From: Leuconostoc mesenteroides subsp. mesenteroides
Lineage (GTDB): Bacteria > Bacillota > Bacilli > Lactobacillales > Lactobacillaceae
Assembly (NCBI GenBank): GCA_009676745.1
Contig: CP046062.1
Span: forward strand, 1,163,501 to 1,227,500
Direction: 5' to 3'
DNA: 64,000 bases
Positions 8,570 through 18,330 of the stretch are shown here, one piece after another (position 1 is the first letter of the stretch; every line of letters begins with the position of its first letter). Under the pieces are notes generated by a model that did not search any database, was not told where the DNA came from, and saw only the letters and a program-made list of their open reading frames with translations. Position numbers and translations under genes: made by a program.

Positions 8570-9363
8570 TGAAAACACGTGTTATTACAGCAGTCGTTGC
8601 TTTAATTATCTTTGTGCCATTGTTAATAATTGGTGGTACACCTCTTTTGATTTTGACGTTAGCCATGGCAGTTGTTGCGATGGGCGAAATTCTACGTATG
8701 AAGCATCGCTTTTTCGTATCTGCCGAAGCATTGTTGAGCTTTATTGGTGTTATTGTATTCACGTTACCAAAAGCGACTTGGCAAGATATGCCCTTTAATA
8801 TTAATGGAAACGTCATTTTTTACATTATTGTTTTCTTACTTTTGTTACACACCGTTTTGAGTCGTAATCATTTTAATTTTGACGATGCAGGAACATTGGC
8901 GTTGACGATTGTATATATTGGTACAGGATTCCATTACTTTTTTCAAGCAGATAGTAAAGGGATTGCTACGGTCATGTTCGGTATGTTGATTGTATGGATT
9001 ACTGATTCAGGTGCTTATATGGTTGGACGTGCGATTGGCAAAAATAAGTTGGCGCCTAAAATCAGCCCTAATAAAACTTGGGAAGGTTCTATTGGTGGCA
9101 GCATGGTAGCTATTATTGTTATTCCGGCACTATTTACTATCTTCAAATGGTTACCCAATTATAACTTTATCGAATTGCTGGCGTTTACGGCTATTTTGTC
9201 TATTGCTGGTCAATTAGGTGACTTAATTGAATCCGGCTTCAAACGTCATTATGGCGTGAAGGATTCTGGTAATATTTTGCCTGGACATGGCGGGATATTA
9301 GACCGCTTTGACTCAATGTTAATCGTTATGCCCATGATGGCCGTATTGGGTATACTCAATTAA
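8569..9363 (+). CDS. cdsA: Phosphatidate cytidylyltransferase
   Basis: The 264-aa integral membrane enzyme makes CDP-diacylglycerol from phosphatidic acid and CTP, the branch point of phospholipid synthesis. Seven or so hydrophobic helices span the protein. The C-terminal family signature reads SGFKRHYGVKDSGNILPGHGG followed by a DRFDS motif, with all conserved K, R, D and H residues. It overlaps the uppS stop (TAATG) and so is translationally coupled to it. Confidence 0.96.
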   Translation: MKTRVITAVVALIIFVPLLIIGGTPLLILTLAMAVVAMGEILRMKHRFFVSAEALLSFIGVIVFTLPKATWQDMPFNINGNVIFYIIVFLLLLHTVLSRNHFNFDDAGTLALTIVYIGTGFHYFFQADSKGIATVMFGMLIVWITDSGAYMVGRAIGKNKLAPKISPNKTWEGSIGGSMVAIIVIPALFTIFKWLPNYNFIELLAFTAILSIAGQLGDLIESGFKRHYGVKDSGNILPGHGGILDRFDSMLIVMPMMAVLGILN

Positions 9364-9415
9364 AAATGATTTTGAAAAATGTTAGATTTGTTCAAATCAA
9401 GTAGGTGCTAAATTT

Positions 9416-10669
9416 ATGAATGTTACATCAATTATTGCTTTTATATTTGTTTTTGGCGTGCTCGTTACAGTGCATGAATTTGGACATTTTTTTGTCGCGA
9501 AAAAGTCTGGTGTATTAGTTCGTGAATTTGCAATTGGAATGGGTCCAAAGCTGCTTAGTTGGAATCGGAATCACACAGCCTATACCATTCGCATCCTACC
9601 TGTTGGTGGGTATGTTCGCATGGCTGGTATGGACGAAGAACCTGATCTGGATGCAGGTCAACGACTAAGATTGACCTTTAATGAACAGGGGAAAGTCATA
9701 AAGATAGATACGCAAGTAGATGAAGCTGGAATTGGTGTACCTTTTCAAGTGGATTCGTTCGATCTAAGTAATTCTTTGACTCTGACAGGATATTCAGATA
9801 ATGCCACAGAAATGACGACTGTATATGTTGATCATGATGCAACGATTATTGAGGAAAACGGTGTTGAGGTTCAGGTTGCGCCACGAGATGTATGGTTACA
9901 AAGCGCAAGAGTATGGAAGAGGGCGTTAATTAATGTTGCCGGTCCGGTGATGAACTTTATATTAGCCTTAGTTATATTTTCAGGAATAGGGTTTGTGCTC
10001 CCTAATGTAGGTTTAAATGAACCTATTATTGGTACCGTTCAAAAAAACATGCCGGCTGATCGAGCTGATTTAAAAGCTGGCGATGAAATCACACATATTG
10101 ATAATGTGAAAACAACTACATGGAACCAAGTTGCCAATGCTATTGGGAACGCTGAGAAAAATCAGCTCACTATGACAGTGTTACGTAATGGTCATAAAAC
10201 GCAAGTTGTAGTGAAACCAAAAACTGTTAAAATAAATGGTGTGGAAACGAAACAAGTTGGTATCGTCGAAAAAACATATACGGACACCAATTCACGTCTG
10301 AAGTATGGTTTAATAAATACCGGTGCAACAATTAAACAAATATGGTATGGTCTGAGCCATCTATTTACTGGTGGCTTTAGTTTAGATAAGCTTGGCGGAC
10401 CCGTTTCTATTGCTAAAACAACTTCATCTGTAGCAAAAACAGGATTCTTGAATATATTAGTATTTATGGCTATGCTCTCGCTTAATTTGGGTATTATGAA
10501 TCTAATTCCAATCCCAGCATTGGATGGCGGTAAACTCATTTTGAATCTATTGGAAGGTATATTACGTCGACCATTGCCACAAGCATTTGAAAATGCTGTG
10601 ACTATCGTTGGCGCTGTATTTATGATTATTTTAATGATTGCTGTCACTATAAACGATATTTTAAGATAA
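9416..10669 (+). CDS. rseP: Site-2 zinc metalloprotease RseP (regulated intramembrane proteolysis)
   Basis: The 417-aa membrane protease cleaves transmembrane segments of regulators and signal-peptide remnants. The zinc motif HEFGH is at residues 20-24 in the first helix. A PDZ domain occupies roughly residues 205-270 (ADLKAGDEITHIDN), and the third catalytic element NLIPIPALDGGK lies near residue 363 in a later helix. A long soluble insertion (~70-165) precedes the PDZ domain. The substrate in this organism is unknown; in Bacillus the counterpart RasP acts on RsiW and FtsL. Confidence 0.95.
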   Translation: MNVTSIIAFIFVFGVLVTVHEFGHFFVAKKSGVLVREFAIGMGPKLLSWNRNHTAYTIRILPVGGYVRMAGMDEEPDLDAGQRLRLTFNEQGKVIKIDTQVDEAGIGVPFQVDSFDLSNSLTLTGYSDNATEMTTVYVDHDATIIEENGVEVQVAPRDVWLQSARVWKRALINVAGPVMNFILALVIFSGIGFVLPNVGLNEPIIGTVQKNMPADRADLKAGDEITHIDNVKTTTWNQVANAIGNAEKNQLTMTVLRNGHKTQVVVKPKTVKINGVETKQVGIVEKTYTDTNSRLKYGLINTGATIKQIWYGLSHLFTGGFSLDKLGGPVSIAKTTSSVAKTGFLNILVFMAMLSLNLGIMNLIPIPALDGGKLILNLLEGILRRPLPQAFENAVTIVGAVFMIILMIAVTINDILR

Positions 10670-10670
10670 A

Positions 10671-10692
10671 TACTGGTGCTAGCGGCACCGTA
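10671..10692 (+). other. Short stem-loop between rseP and proS without T-run
   Basis: TAC-T-GGTGC (10671-10679) can pair with GCACC-GTA (10685-10692) around a 5-base loop with one bulged T. No T-run follows, so it is not a classical terminator. It may mark an RNA-processing or attenuation point inside the operon; this is inference. Confidence 0.35.
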
Positions 10693-10719
10693 CATAACAA
10701 CAAAACATAAGGGGAACTC

Positions 10720-12438
10720 ATGAAACAGTCGAAATTATTAATGCCAACAATGCGGGATATCCCAGCAGAGGCTGAAGTAAAAAGCCATCAGCTTTTGCTA
10801 AAAGCAGGGTATATTCGCCCAATTGCAGCAGGAATGTTTTCCTATTTACCATTAGCAAAACGTGTTTTAAATAAAATTGAAACAATTATTCGTGAAGAGA
10901 TGGATAAAATTGATGCCAATGAAATGTTGGTGCCTGAAGTCTTGCCTGCCGAGTTATGGCAACGTTCTGGACGTTATGAAACATACGGACCAGCTTTGTA
11001 TAAGTTTAAAAATCGACAAGATCGTGATTTCATTTTAGGCCCTACGCACGAAGAAACTTTTACGCAATTAATTGCTGATGAAATTAAGTCATACAAGAAA
11101 TTACCGTTGACTGTTTATCAAATTCAGGCAAAATTCCGTGATGAAAACCGACCACGTTTCGGTTTATTGCGTACACGTGAATTTATTATGAAAGATGCTT
11201 ACTCATTTAGTGCTGATCAAGATGGCTTGGATGAAGCATTTCATAATATGGAAGAAGCCTACACTAACATATTTGATCGGCTAGGACTCGAATATCGCGC
11301 AATAGTTGGTGATGCTGGTGCTATGGGTGGATCGGATTCCAAAGAATTCTCGGCACCCGCTGCAGCCGGGGAAGATACGATTGCTTATTCTGATGCAACA
11401 GATTATGCGGCTAATCTTGAAATGGCTAAAGACTTTTATGAACGTCAAGTTGCAACAGCTGAGCAATTGGCACTTGAAAGAATTTCAACTCCGAACGAAA
11501 AGACAATTGATGATATTGCAACATTTTTGAATAAGCCAAAAAATGAATTAGTTAAAACGATTATGTTTGTTGCAGACGACGAACTAGTGGCTGTTGTGAC
11601 AACTGGTGATTTCGAGGTCAATGAAGTCAAAGTTCAAAATTATCTAAATGCTGATTCGTTTGCAATGGCTGAAGAAGCGGATGTTCGCAAAGCGGTCGGT
11701 GCAGGATTTGGTTCATTGGGACCTGTTGCATTGCCGGAAGAAGTTAAGCTTCTAGTTGATGAGAGAGCTGCTGATTTAGCTAATTTCGCTGCTGGTGCTA
11801 ATGAAGATGGAATGCATTATGTCAACATTAACTGGAATCGCGATGTTGACTTACCCGCAGAAAATGTTGGTGATTTCCGCACAGTACGTGAGGGTGATTT
11901 AGCTATAGACGGTAAGGGTAAATTACAGTTTACTTCAGGTATTGAAATTGGTCACATTTTTAAACTTGGTACACGATACTCAAAAGCCTTAGGTGCACAG
12001 GTGCTGGATAATAATGGACGACAAACAGATGTTATTATGGGATCGTATGGTATCGGTGTGTCACGTTTGTTGAGTGCTATCGCAGAGCAAAAAGCTGATG
12101 AAGATGGTCTAGTTTGGCCTGCTAGCGTAGCACCATTTGACATTCATATTGTACCAATTAACATCAAGGATGAAGACCAATCTCGTGTGGCCGAACAGTT
12201 AGAGACATTGTTGGTAGCACAAGGCATGGAAGTGCTAGTTGATGACCGCAAAGAGCGCGCCGGAGTGAAGTTTGCTGATGCAGACTTGATTGGACTACCA
12301 ATCCGTATTACAGTCGGAAAAAAGGCTAACGAAGATGTCGTAGAAGTTAAAGTTCGAGCAAGTAACACAAATATTGAGATGCGAGTTAGCGAAGTTGTAG
12401 ATTCTGTCTCAGTACTGCTAAATGCGTCAGAAAAATAA
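10720..12438 (+). CDS. proS: Prolyl-tRNA synthetase
   Basis: The 572-aa class II aminoacyl-tRNA synthetase charges tRNA-Pro. Motif 1 lies near the N-terminus, motif 2 contains the FRDENRPRFGLLRTREF segment near residue 140, and motif 3 (GSYGIGVSRLLSA) is near residue 445. The bacterial-type editing insertion, which hydrolyses Ala-tRNA-Pro, occupies about residues 225-385. The C-terminal anticodon-binding domain is complete. GGGG 8 bases before ATG serves as ribosome binding site. No T-box leader is present. Confidence 0.97.
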   Translation: MKQSKLLMPTMRDIPAEAEVKSHQLLLKAGYIRPIAAGMFSYLPLAKRVLNKIETIIREEMDKIDANEMLVPEVLPAELWQRSGRYETYGPALYKFKNRQDRDFILGPTHEETFTQLIADEIKSYKKLPLTVYQIQAKFRDENRPRFGLLRTREFIMKDAYSFSADQDGLDEAFHNMEEAYTNIFDRLGLEYRAIVGDAGAMGGSDSKEFSAPAAAGEDTIAYSDATDYAANLEMAKDFYERQVATAEQLALERISTPNEKTIDDIATFLNKPKNELVKTIMFVADDELVAVVTTGDFEVNEVKVQNYLNADSFAMAEEADVRKAVGAGFGSLGPVALPEEVKLLVDERAADLANFAAGANEDGMHYVNINWNRDVDLPAENVGDFRTVREGDLAIDGKGKLQFTSGIEIGHIFKLGTRYSKALGAQVLDNNGRQTDVIMGSYGIGVSRLLSAIAEQKADEDGLVWPASVAPFDIHIVPINIKDEDQSRVAEQLETLLVAQGMEVLVDDRKERAGVKFADADLIGLPIRITVGKKANEDVVEVKVRASNTNIEMRVSEVVDSVSVLLNASEK

Positions 12439-12452
12439 GTATATTTAAAATT

Positions 12453-12475
12453 GCCGATATTTTATCGGCTTTTTT
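12453..12475 (+). terminator. Rho-independent terminator between proS and polC
   Basis: GCCGATA (12453-12459) pairs with TATCGGC (12463-12469) around a 3-base loop and is followed by six T. It ends the uppS-proS transcript or attenuates entry into polC, which begins 19 bases later. Confidence 0.8.
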
Positions 12476-12493
12476 ACTCAAGTAGAGGATAAA

Positions 12494-15400
12494 ATGAAGT
12501 TAACGCAACAAGAACAATTACAACACTTACTTACGCATATTCAACTACCAGAAGAAATCCATCATTATTTTGATGACGGCTGTTTATCTCAAGTTGATGT
12601 TTCAGTTAGTCAAAAAATGTGGCTTTTTCATGTCGAAATTGGACAGATACTACCGGTAAATGTGTACATGCAATTTCAGCAGTATTTACGAAATGCGTTT
12701 ACTAGTATAGCATTGGTTCAACTTAAAATCACCACGCCAGTGCAACAAGTTAACGAAGAAGTCGTCAACTCTTATTGGCATTTAGCGCTACAAGAATCAA
12801 TTTTGAATCACGCGACAACGCAGCAACTTGCTAGCAATACGGTACTAAAGACAATTGCAACGAATCATTTTGGCGTTGCAGTCGGCGCATCAATTTTGTA
12901 TCGCGCACTGACGGCTGAGGCGATTAATTCAATTACGACAGTTTATTATTCTTTTGGATTGCCAAAAGTTAAGTTGACCCCACAATTGGATGAACAACTT
13001 GAACAAGAAATTCAAGAAAATGTGGCACAACATCATGCTAAAGCGCGTGAAGATTTGCAAAAAGCAATTGTTGCCAATGAACAATCAAAGCCTAAAGTTT
13101 CCAGTGAAGGTGTTGCATTAGCTTTAGGGCGTAAGATACCTGCTGATGCTGAAATTACACGTTTGGATAGTATAGATGGTGAAGAAAATCGTGTTGTTGT
13201 AGAAGGGTATATTTTTGCGGAAGAAATAAGAGAGTTACGTTCTGGACGGAAATTACTGACGCTTAAGTTGACGGATTATTCAAGCTCGATTTCTGCAAAG
13301 AAATTTTCAAACAATGAGAATGATGAGGCCGTTTTTGACGGTTTAAAGTCTGGATTGTGGGTACGACTAAGTGGCAATATTCAAGAAGATCAGTATGCAC
13401 GTGAATTGGTGATGAACATATATGATTTACAGGTCGTAGATCATGCTAATCGACAAGAAGATTATCAAGGTGAAGAAAAACATATTGAATTGCATGCCCA
13501 CACTAATATGTCAGCGATGGATGCAGTTACTGATTTTTCAGGTGTTGCGAAATTAGCAAAAAGTTGGGGACAAACTGCTTTGGCTGTTACAGATACTGGT
13601 AATGTTCAGGGATTCCCTGAGGCATCAGCAGCGGGTGCAAAAAATGGTTTGAAAATGATTTATGGCATGGAAGCTAACTTGGTTGAGGATGGTGAGCCCA
13701 TTGGCTTTAACTTAGATCAAACCGAATTATTGAATAAAGATACTATTTTTGTAGCTTTTGATTTGGAAACAACTGGTTTATCGGCAGTGACAGACCGTAT
13801 TATTGAGTTGTCAGCGGTCAAAATGCAATTGGGTAACGTAATTGACAAGTTTTCAGAATACATTAATCCTGGATTCCCACTTTCTGAGTTCACCACCAAG
13901 TTAACTTCTATTACTGATGCTATGGTTGCTAATTCAGATACCGAAGAAAATATTATTAAACGCTTTCGCGAATGGTCTGGAAATGCGGTCTTAGTTGGAC
14001 ATAATGTTACTTTTGATGTTGGCTTTATGAATGCTGCTTATACGCGCTATAATCAACCGATTATCACGAATGCTATTATTGATACGTTACCATTTACACG
14101 ATGGTTATACCCTGATTATAAGTCTTATAGGTTAGGTACAATTGCCAAGCGTTTCAATATTAATTTGGAACAAGCGCATCGTGCTATTTTTGATGCAGAA
14201 ACCACTGGACATATCGCTTGGCGATTAGTTAAGGAAGCACACGAACGTTATCATTTAAACCGGCATAATGAGTTGAATGATCATATGACTGAAGGTGATG
14301 CCTGGAAGCATGGGCGTCCCGTGCATGCCACTCTGTTAGTTCAAAATGCTACTGGTTTGAAAAATTTATACAAACTAGTGTCTCGATCAAACATTGAGTT
14401 TTTTGCTCGGGTACCGCGCATTCCACGTTCTATATTGGAACAGTATCGCGAGGGGCTACTTGTAGGAACTGGTGATACCAGTGGTGATGTGATTATTTCT
14501 TTGATTGAAAAGGGTATTGAGGAGGCAGAGAAAAAAGCAGCATATTACGACTATATTGAAATACAACCAACGGCAAATTATCAACCGATGATTGAGTCAG
14601 GATTAATCGCAACTGAAGAAAAGTTACAGAGCATTTTAAAAGACATGGTAGCGATTGGGGATAAACTAAAAAAGCCCGTTGTAGTTACTCAAGATGTAAA
14701 GTATACAAATCCTGAAGATAAAATATATCGCAATATTTTAATCGCCACACAGCCTGGTAATCCGCAAAATCGTACAGCTTTACCAGATTTGAATTTTAAG
14801 ACAACCCAGGAATTACTTGATGATTATAGTTTTATGGGTATCGATTTAGCAAAAAAGTTGGTCATTGATAATACACATTTGGTTGCTAATATGCTTGAAG
14901 ATATTGAACCTTTAAAAAGTGGATCTTATCCACCAAATATTCCTGGTGCTGGTGATGAATTAACTGATAAAACTTATCGAACAGCTAAACAGTGGTATGG
15001 CGAGCCGATACCCAAAGAAATACAGGCACGTATTGATCAAGAACTGAAAGCGATTATTGGCAATGGTTTTGCGCCACACTATATCATTGCGCAAAGGTTA
15101 GTTGCTAAGTCAGTTAAGGACGGCTATTTAGTCGGTTCACGTGGATCAGTTGGCTCTTCTTTTGTAGCTACAATGTCTGGAATTACAGAAGTGAATCCAC
15201 TACCACCACACTATCGTTCAGTACATGGGGACTACTTTGAATTGGTTGATCCGAAAGAATATGAATCTGGTTATGATTTGCCTGAAAAAGAAGATCCAAA
15301 TCATCCAGGTGAATTTTTGATTGGGGATGGACAAAATATTCCTTTTGAAACTTTTATGGGCTTCACAGGAAATAAAGTGCCTGATATTGATTTGAATTTT

Positions 15401-16807
15401 TCGGGTGATTATCAACCAATTGCTCATAACTATATGAAGGTTTTGTTTGGTGAACATAATGTGTATCGCGCTGGAACCATTGCAACCGTCGCTGAAAAAA
15501 CAGCATTCGGCTATGTTAAAGCTTATGAACGTGACCATGACCAACACTATCGTGGCGCTGAGATAGAGCGTTTAGCGCAGGGAATGACAGGTGTGAAACG
15601 TACTACCGGACAACATCCGGGTGGTATTTTGATTGTACCCCGTGAATATGAAGTCTATGATTTTACTCCGATTCAGTATCCTGCAGATGATCAAAAGTCA
15701 CTTTGGCAAACTACGCACATGGATTATCATTCAATCCACGATAATTTGCTCAAAATGGATATATTGGGTCACGATGATCCTACAATGGTACGTACATTAA
15801 AGGATATGTCTGGTATTGACCCACAGTCAATACCTGCAAATGACCCAGGTGTATTAAGCTTGTTCACTTCAACTGAAGCTTTAGGTGTTACGCCAGAACA
15901 GATTTTTTCTAATACTGGTACACTAGGATTACCAGAGTTTGGTACAAACTTTGTGCGAGGAATGTTAGCAGAAACACAACCGCATACCTATTCAGAATTA
16001 TTGCAAATTTCTGGCTTGTCACATGGTACGGATGTTTGGTTAGGCAATGCTAATGAATTAATTGAAAATGGGACGGCCACCATTGGGACAGTAATTGGAA
16101 CACGTGATAAAATTATGACTGATTTGATTAATTGGGGTGTGCCTGCTGCAGATGCTTTTAATATTATGGAAAAGGTACGTAAAGGAAAAGGGATAACAGA
16201 GGAATATCAGAAGCAATTACGTGAAGAAAAAATTCCGGAATGGTATATTCAATCAATGCTTAAAATCAAATATATGTTTCCACGGGCGCATGCTGCTGCC
16301 TATGTGTTAATGGCATTGAGAATAGCGTACTTTAAGGTTTATTTTCCAACAATCTATTATGCGACTTACTTTTCTGTACGTGCCGATGCGTTTGATATTG
16401 TAGCCATGAGTCGTGGTAAAGATGCCACCAAAGCAGCTATTCAGAAGTTAAAGGCACTTGGAAATGATGCAACAGTTGGGGACAAAAACTTATTGACAGT
16501 TTTAGAAATGGCTAATGAAGCCTTAGAACGCAATATTACTTTCGCTATGGTTGATTTGAACAGGTCTGAGGCGTTAGAATGGGTAATTGATGGGGATACC
16601 TTGATTCCACCTTTCGTTTCTTTGCCGGGATTGGGTGATAACGTTGCTAAGCAAATTGTAGCTGCACGGACTGAAAAACCATTTATCAGCAAAGAAGATT
16701 TAAAGAAACGTGGTAAAGTTTCACAAACAATTATTGAGTTTATGACATTGCACTCGGTTTTAGATGAATTACCAGATGAAAATCAGTTAAGTTTGTTTGA
16801 TTTTTAG
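12494..16807 (+). CDS. polC: DNA polymerase III alpha subunit, PolC type
   Basis: The 1437-aa protein is the leading-strand replicative polymerase of low-GC Gram-positives. In order: an N-terminal domain, an OB fold (~235-300), a split PHP domain beginning with ELHAHTNMSAMDA (~330), an inserted DnaQ-like 3'-5' exonuclease with FDLETTGLS at ~421, then the polymerase core with GSRGSVGSSFVATMSG (~882) and the catalytic PDIDLNFSGDY near 963. The C-terminal helix-hairpin-helix region is followed by the terminal QLSLFDF, a typical beta-clamp-binding peptide. It is complete and of normal length. It follows proS as in Bacillus and other lactic acid bacteria. Confidence 0.98.
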   Translation: MKLTQQEQLQHLLTHIQLPEEIHHYFDDGCLSQVDVSVSQKMWLFHVEIGQILPVNVYMQFQQYLRNAFTSIALVQLKITTPVQQVNEEVVNSYWHLALQESILNHATTQQLASNTVLKTIATNHFGVAVGASILYRALTAEAINSITTVYYSFGLPKVKLTPQLDEQLEQEIQENVAQHHAKAREDLQKAIVANEQSKPKVSSEGVALALGRKIPADAEITRLDSIDGEENRVVVEGYIFAEEIRELRSGRKLLTLKLTDYSSSISAKKFSNNENDEAVFDGLKSGLWVRLSGNIQEDQYARELVMNIYDLQVVDHANRQEDYQGEEKHIELHAHTNMSAMDAVTDFSGVAKLAKSWGQTALAVTDTGNVQGFPEASAAGAKNGLKMIYGMEANLVEDGEPIGFNLDQTELLNKDTIFVAFDLETTGLSAVTDRIIELSAVKMQLGNVIDKFSEYINPGFPLSEFTTKLTSITDAMVANSDTEENIIKRFREWSGNAVLVGHNVTFDVGFMNAAYTRYNQPIITNAIIDTLPFTRWLYPDYKSYRLGTIAKRFNINLEQAHRAIFDAETTGHIAWRLVKEAHERYHLNRHNELNDHMTEGDAWKHGRPVHATLLVQNATGLKNLYKLVSRSNIEFFARVPRIPRSILEQYREGLLVGTGDTSGDVIISLIEKGIEEAEKKAAYYDYIEIQPTANYQPMIESGLIATEEKLQSILKDMVAIGDKLKKPVVVTQDVKYTNPEDKIYRNILIATQPGNPQNRTALPDLNFKTTQELLDDYSFMGIDLAKKLVIDNTHLVANMLEDIEPLKSGSYPPNIPGAGDELTDKTYRTAKQWYGEPIPKEIQARIDQELKAIIGNGFAPHYIIAQRLVAKSVKDGYLVGSRGSVGSSFVATMSGITEVNPLPPHYRSVHGDYFELVDPKEYESGYDLPEKEDPNHPGEFLIGDGQNIPFETFMGFTGNKVPDIDLNFSGDYQPIAHNYMKVLFGEHNVYRAGTIATVAEKTAFGYVKAYERDHDQHYRGAEIERLAQGMTGVKRTTGQHPGGILIVPREYEVYDFTPIQYPADDQKSLWQTTHMDYHSIHDNLLKMDILGHDDPTMVRTLKDMSGIDPQSIPANDPGVLSLFTSTEALGVTPEQIFSNTGTLGLPEFGTNFVRGMLAETQPHTYSELLQISGLSHGTDVWLGNANELIENGTATIGTVIGTRDKIMTDLINWGVPAADAFNIMEKVRKGKGITEEYQKQLREEKIPEWYIQSMLKIKYMFPRAHAAAYVLMALRIAYFKVYFPTIYYATYFSVRADAFDIVAMSRGKDATKAAIQKLKALGNDATVGDKNLLTVLEMANEALERNITFAMVDLNRSEALEWVIDGDTLIPPFVSLPGLGDNVAKQIVAARTEKPFISKEDLKKRGKVSQTIIEFMTLHSVLDELPDENQLSLFDF

Positions 16808-16881
16808 TTATTATGTTAAACTTTTAATACAGATACGAAGTTGTTGTTCATCTATTTGTTCATATTTAAAGGGAGAAAAAA

Positions 16882-17289
16882 ATGAAACATGAATGGCATC
16901 AAAAAGTTGCTGGATATTATGAGTACGTTTTGAATATTATGATGATTTTGATTGGTATCGTAATATTTGGATTTTTAATACGTGAAATTTGGAATTTAGC
17001 ACAGATGCTATCGCTCAAGAATATCTCAGGACATTTTACCGAATTAGCTGAACAAATCTTGATTGTGTTTTTGTTTTTTGAATTTTTGGGGATTGGCAGA
17101 GAGTACTTTGTCAAAGATGCCCATATTTCTACTGATAATTTCTTATATATTGGTGTGACAGCAATAGTTCGTGCTATGCTTGTATATCATGATCAATCCT
17201 ATAAAACCTTAATGCTGGCAGGTGCGATATTTTTATTGATTTCAGCACAAGCTATTTATCGCTATTTTCGGCCTAAATACAGATCTTAA
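16882..17289 (+). CDS. PsiE-like (phosphate-starvation-inducible) membrane protein
   Basis: The 135-aa protein has four hydrophobic helices (~14-36, ~55-72, ~85-103, ~110-128) separated by charged loops and looks like the PsiE family. The motif ILIVFLFFEFLGIGREYF matches the conserved second helix of that family. The biochemical role of PsiE is not established. The ribosome binding site GGGAG precedes the ATG by seven bases. It follows polC after 74 bases and ends at its own terminator, so it may be a monocistronic unit. Confidence 0.75.
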   Translation: MKHEWHQKVAGYYEYVLNIMMILIGIVIFGFLIREIWNLAQMLSLKNISGHFTELAEQILIVFLFFEFLGIGREYFVKDAHISTDNFLYIGVTAIVRAMLVYHDQSYKTLMLAGAIFLLISAQAIYRYFRPKYRS

Positions 17290-17325
17290 AAACTGATTAT
17301 TAGTTTAATAATTAGTTTTTTATTT
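17289..17325 (+). terminator. Rho-independent terminator of the psiE-like gene
   Basis: A 14-bp stem with one G-T pair (17289-17302 with 17306-17319) and a 3-base loop ends in a T-rich tract. It begins at the last base of the stop codon. Confidence 0.8.
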
Positions 17326-17418
17326 TGTACCTATAAAATAATGTGAGTCATCTACACGATTAAACAACTATTTCATGGTATGATAATAAAAGAAATTTTA
17401 TCAAAATTGGACGGAAAT

Positions 17419-18330
17419 ATGACTAAAAACATTGTCGTACTCGGCAGCTTGAATGTCGATAATATTATGAAAATGCCACGTATGCCACTTGTTGGCGAAA
17501 CGATGGCGCTTACTGAAGTAACAACAGCACCAGGCGGTAAAGGTGCAAATCAGGCAGTTGCTGCATCACGACAAGGAGCAAATGTTTCGTTTATTGGTGC
17601 TGTTGGGAATGATGCGAATGGGCAGTTTATGAGAGCTACACTGCTCACTAATGGTGTCAACGTGGACGCAGTATCAACAAATAGTGATGTGCCAACTGGG
17701 TCAGCATACATTATGTTGCAAGAGAGCGGTGCAAATACAATATTAATTCATGGTGGGGCAAATCAAGCTTTAACGATTGAGGATATAAATACATACTTAA
17801 TTGCTCAAGCGGATGTGGTAATTGCACAATTTGAAGTACCACTCGAAGTTATTTTGGCGGCATTCAAAATTGCGAAAAAAAATAATGTACAAACAATTCT
17901 AAATCCAGCTCCGGCTGTTTATGAACTTACGCCAGAACTAATGGCTGTTACTGATATTGTGCTTCCAAATGAAACAGAAGCGCAATTATTGACAGGCATC
18001 AATGTTATCAATGATGAGGGTGTTTTAAACCGAGTTAGCGATGCCTTACAATCAAAGGGAGTTCAACGAAGCATTATCACATTAGGGGAAGCAGGCTCAT
18101 TTATCGCTGATGGTCAAAAAAGATGGTGGGTACAACCTGAAAAGGTAGATGCACAAGATACTACCGCGGCAGGTGACACTTTTATTGGTACATTAGCTAG
18201 TGTCATAGCACCTGATTTTAGTAATTTAGATGATGCCGTGCAGCGGGCTAACATTGCTAGCGCAATTGCTGTAACACGTCCAGGTGCGATTCCTTCCATT
18301 CCTACAGACAAAGAGGTTGATAACTATTGA
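17419..18330 (+). CDS. rbsK: Ribokinase (PfkB family)
   Basis: The 303-aa cytosolic kinase phosphorylates D-ribose at O5. It has the substrate-binding N-terminal motif GSLNVDNIM, the glycine-rich APGGKGANQAVAASRQG near residue 40, and the C-terminal PfkB signature QDTTAAGDTFIGTLAS with the catalytic aspartate. ATG 17419, behind GGACGG, is chosen over an in-frame codon at 17380 because the family begins at this point. No ribose transporter or RbsD is adjacent, but a nucleoside-type binding protein is encoded two genes downstream. The stop overlaps the start of the methyltransferase gene. Confidence 0.9.
   Translation: MTKNIVVLGSLNVDNIMKMPRMPLVGETMALTEVTTAPGGKGANQAVAASRQGANVSFIGAVGNDANGQFMRATLLTNGVNVDAVSTNSDVPTGSAYIMLQESGANTILIHGGANQALTIEDINTYLIAQADVVIAQFEVPLEVILAAFKIAKKNNVQTILNPAPAVYELTPELMAVTDIVLPNETEAQLLTGINVINDEGVLNRVSDALQSKGVQRSIITLGEAGSFIADGQKRWWVQPEKVDAQDTTAAGDTFIGTLASVIAPDFSNLDDAVQRANIASAIAVTRPGAIPSIPTDKEVDNY

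Noticed and set aside
10192..10695. Long minus-strand open frame inside rseP and similar antisense frames elsewhere (for example 15218-15547, 18837-19274)
   Set aside because: They lie wholly or almost wholly within well-conserved genes and encode low-complexity or unrelated peptides; they are shadows of the coding strand.
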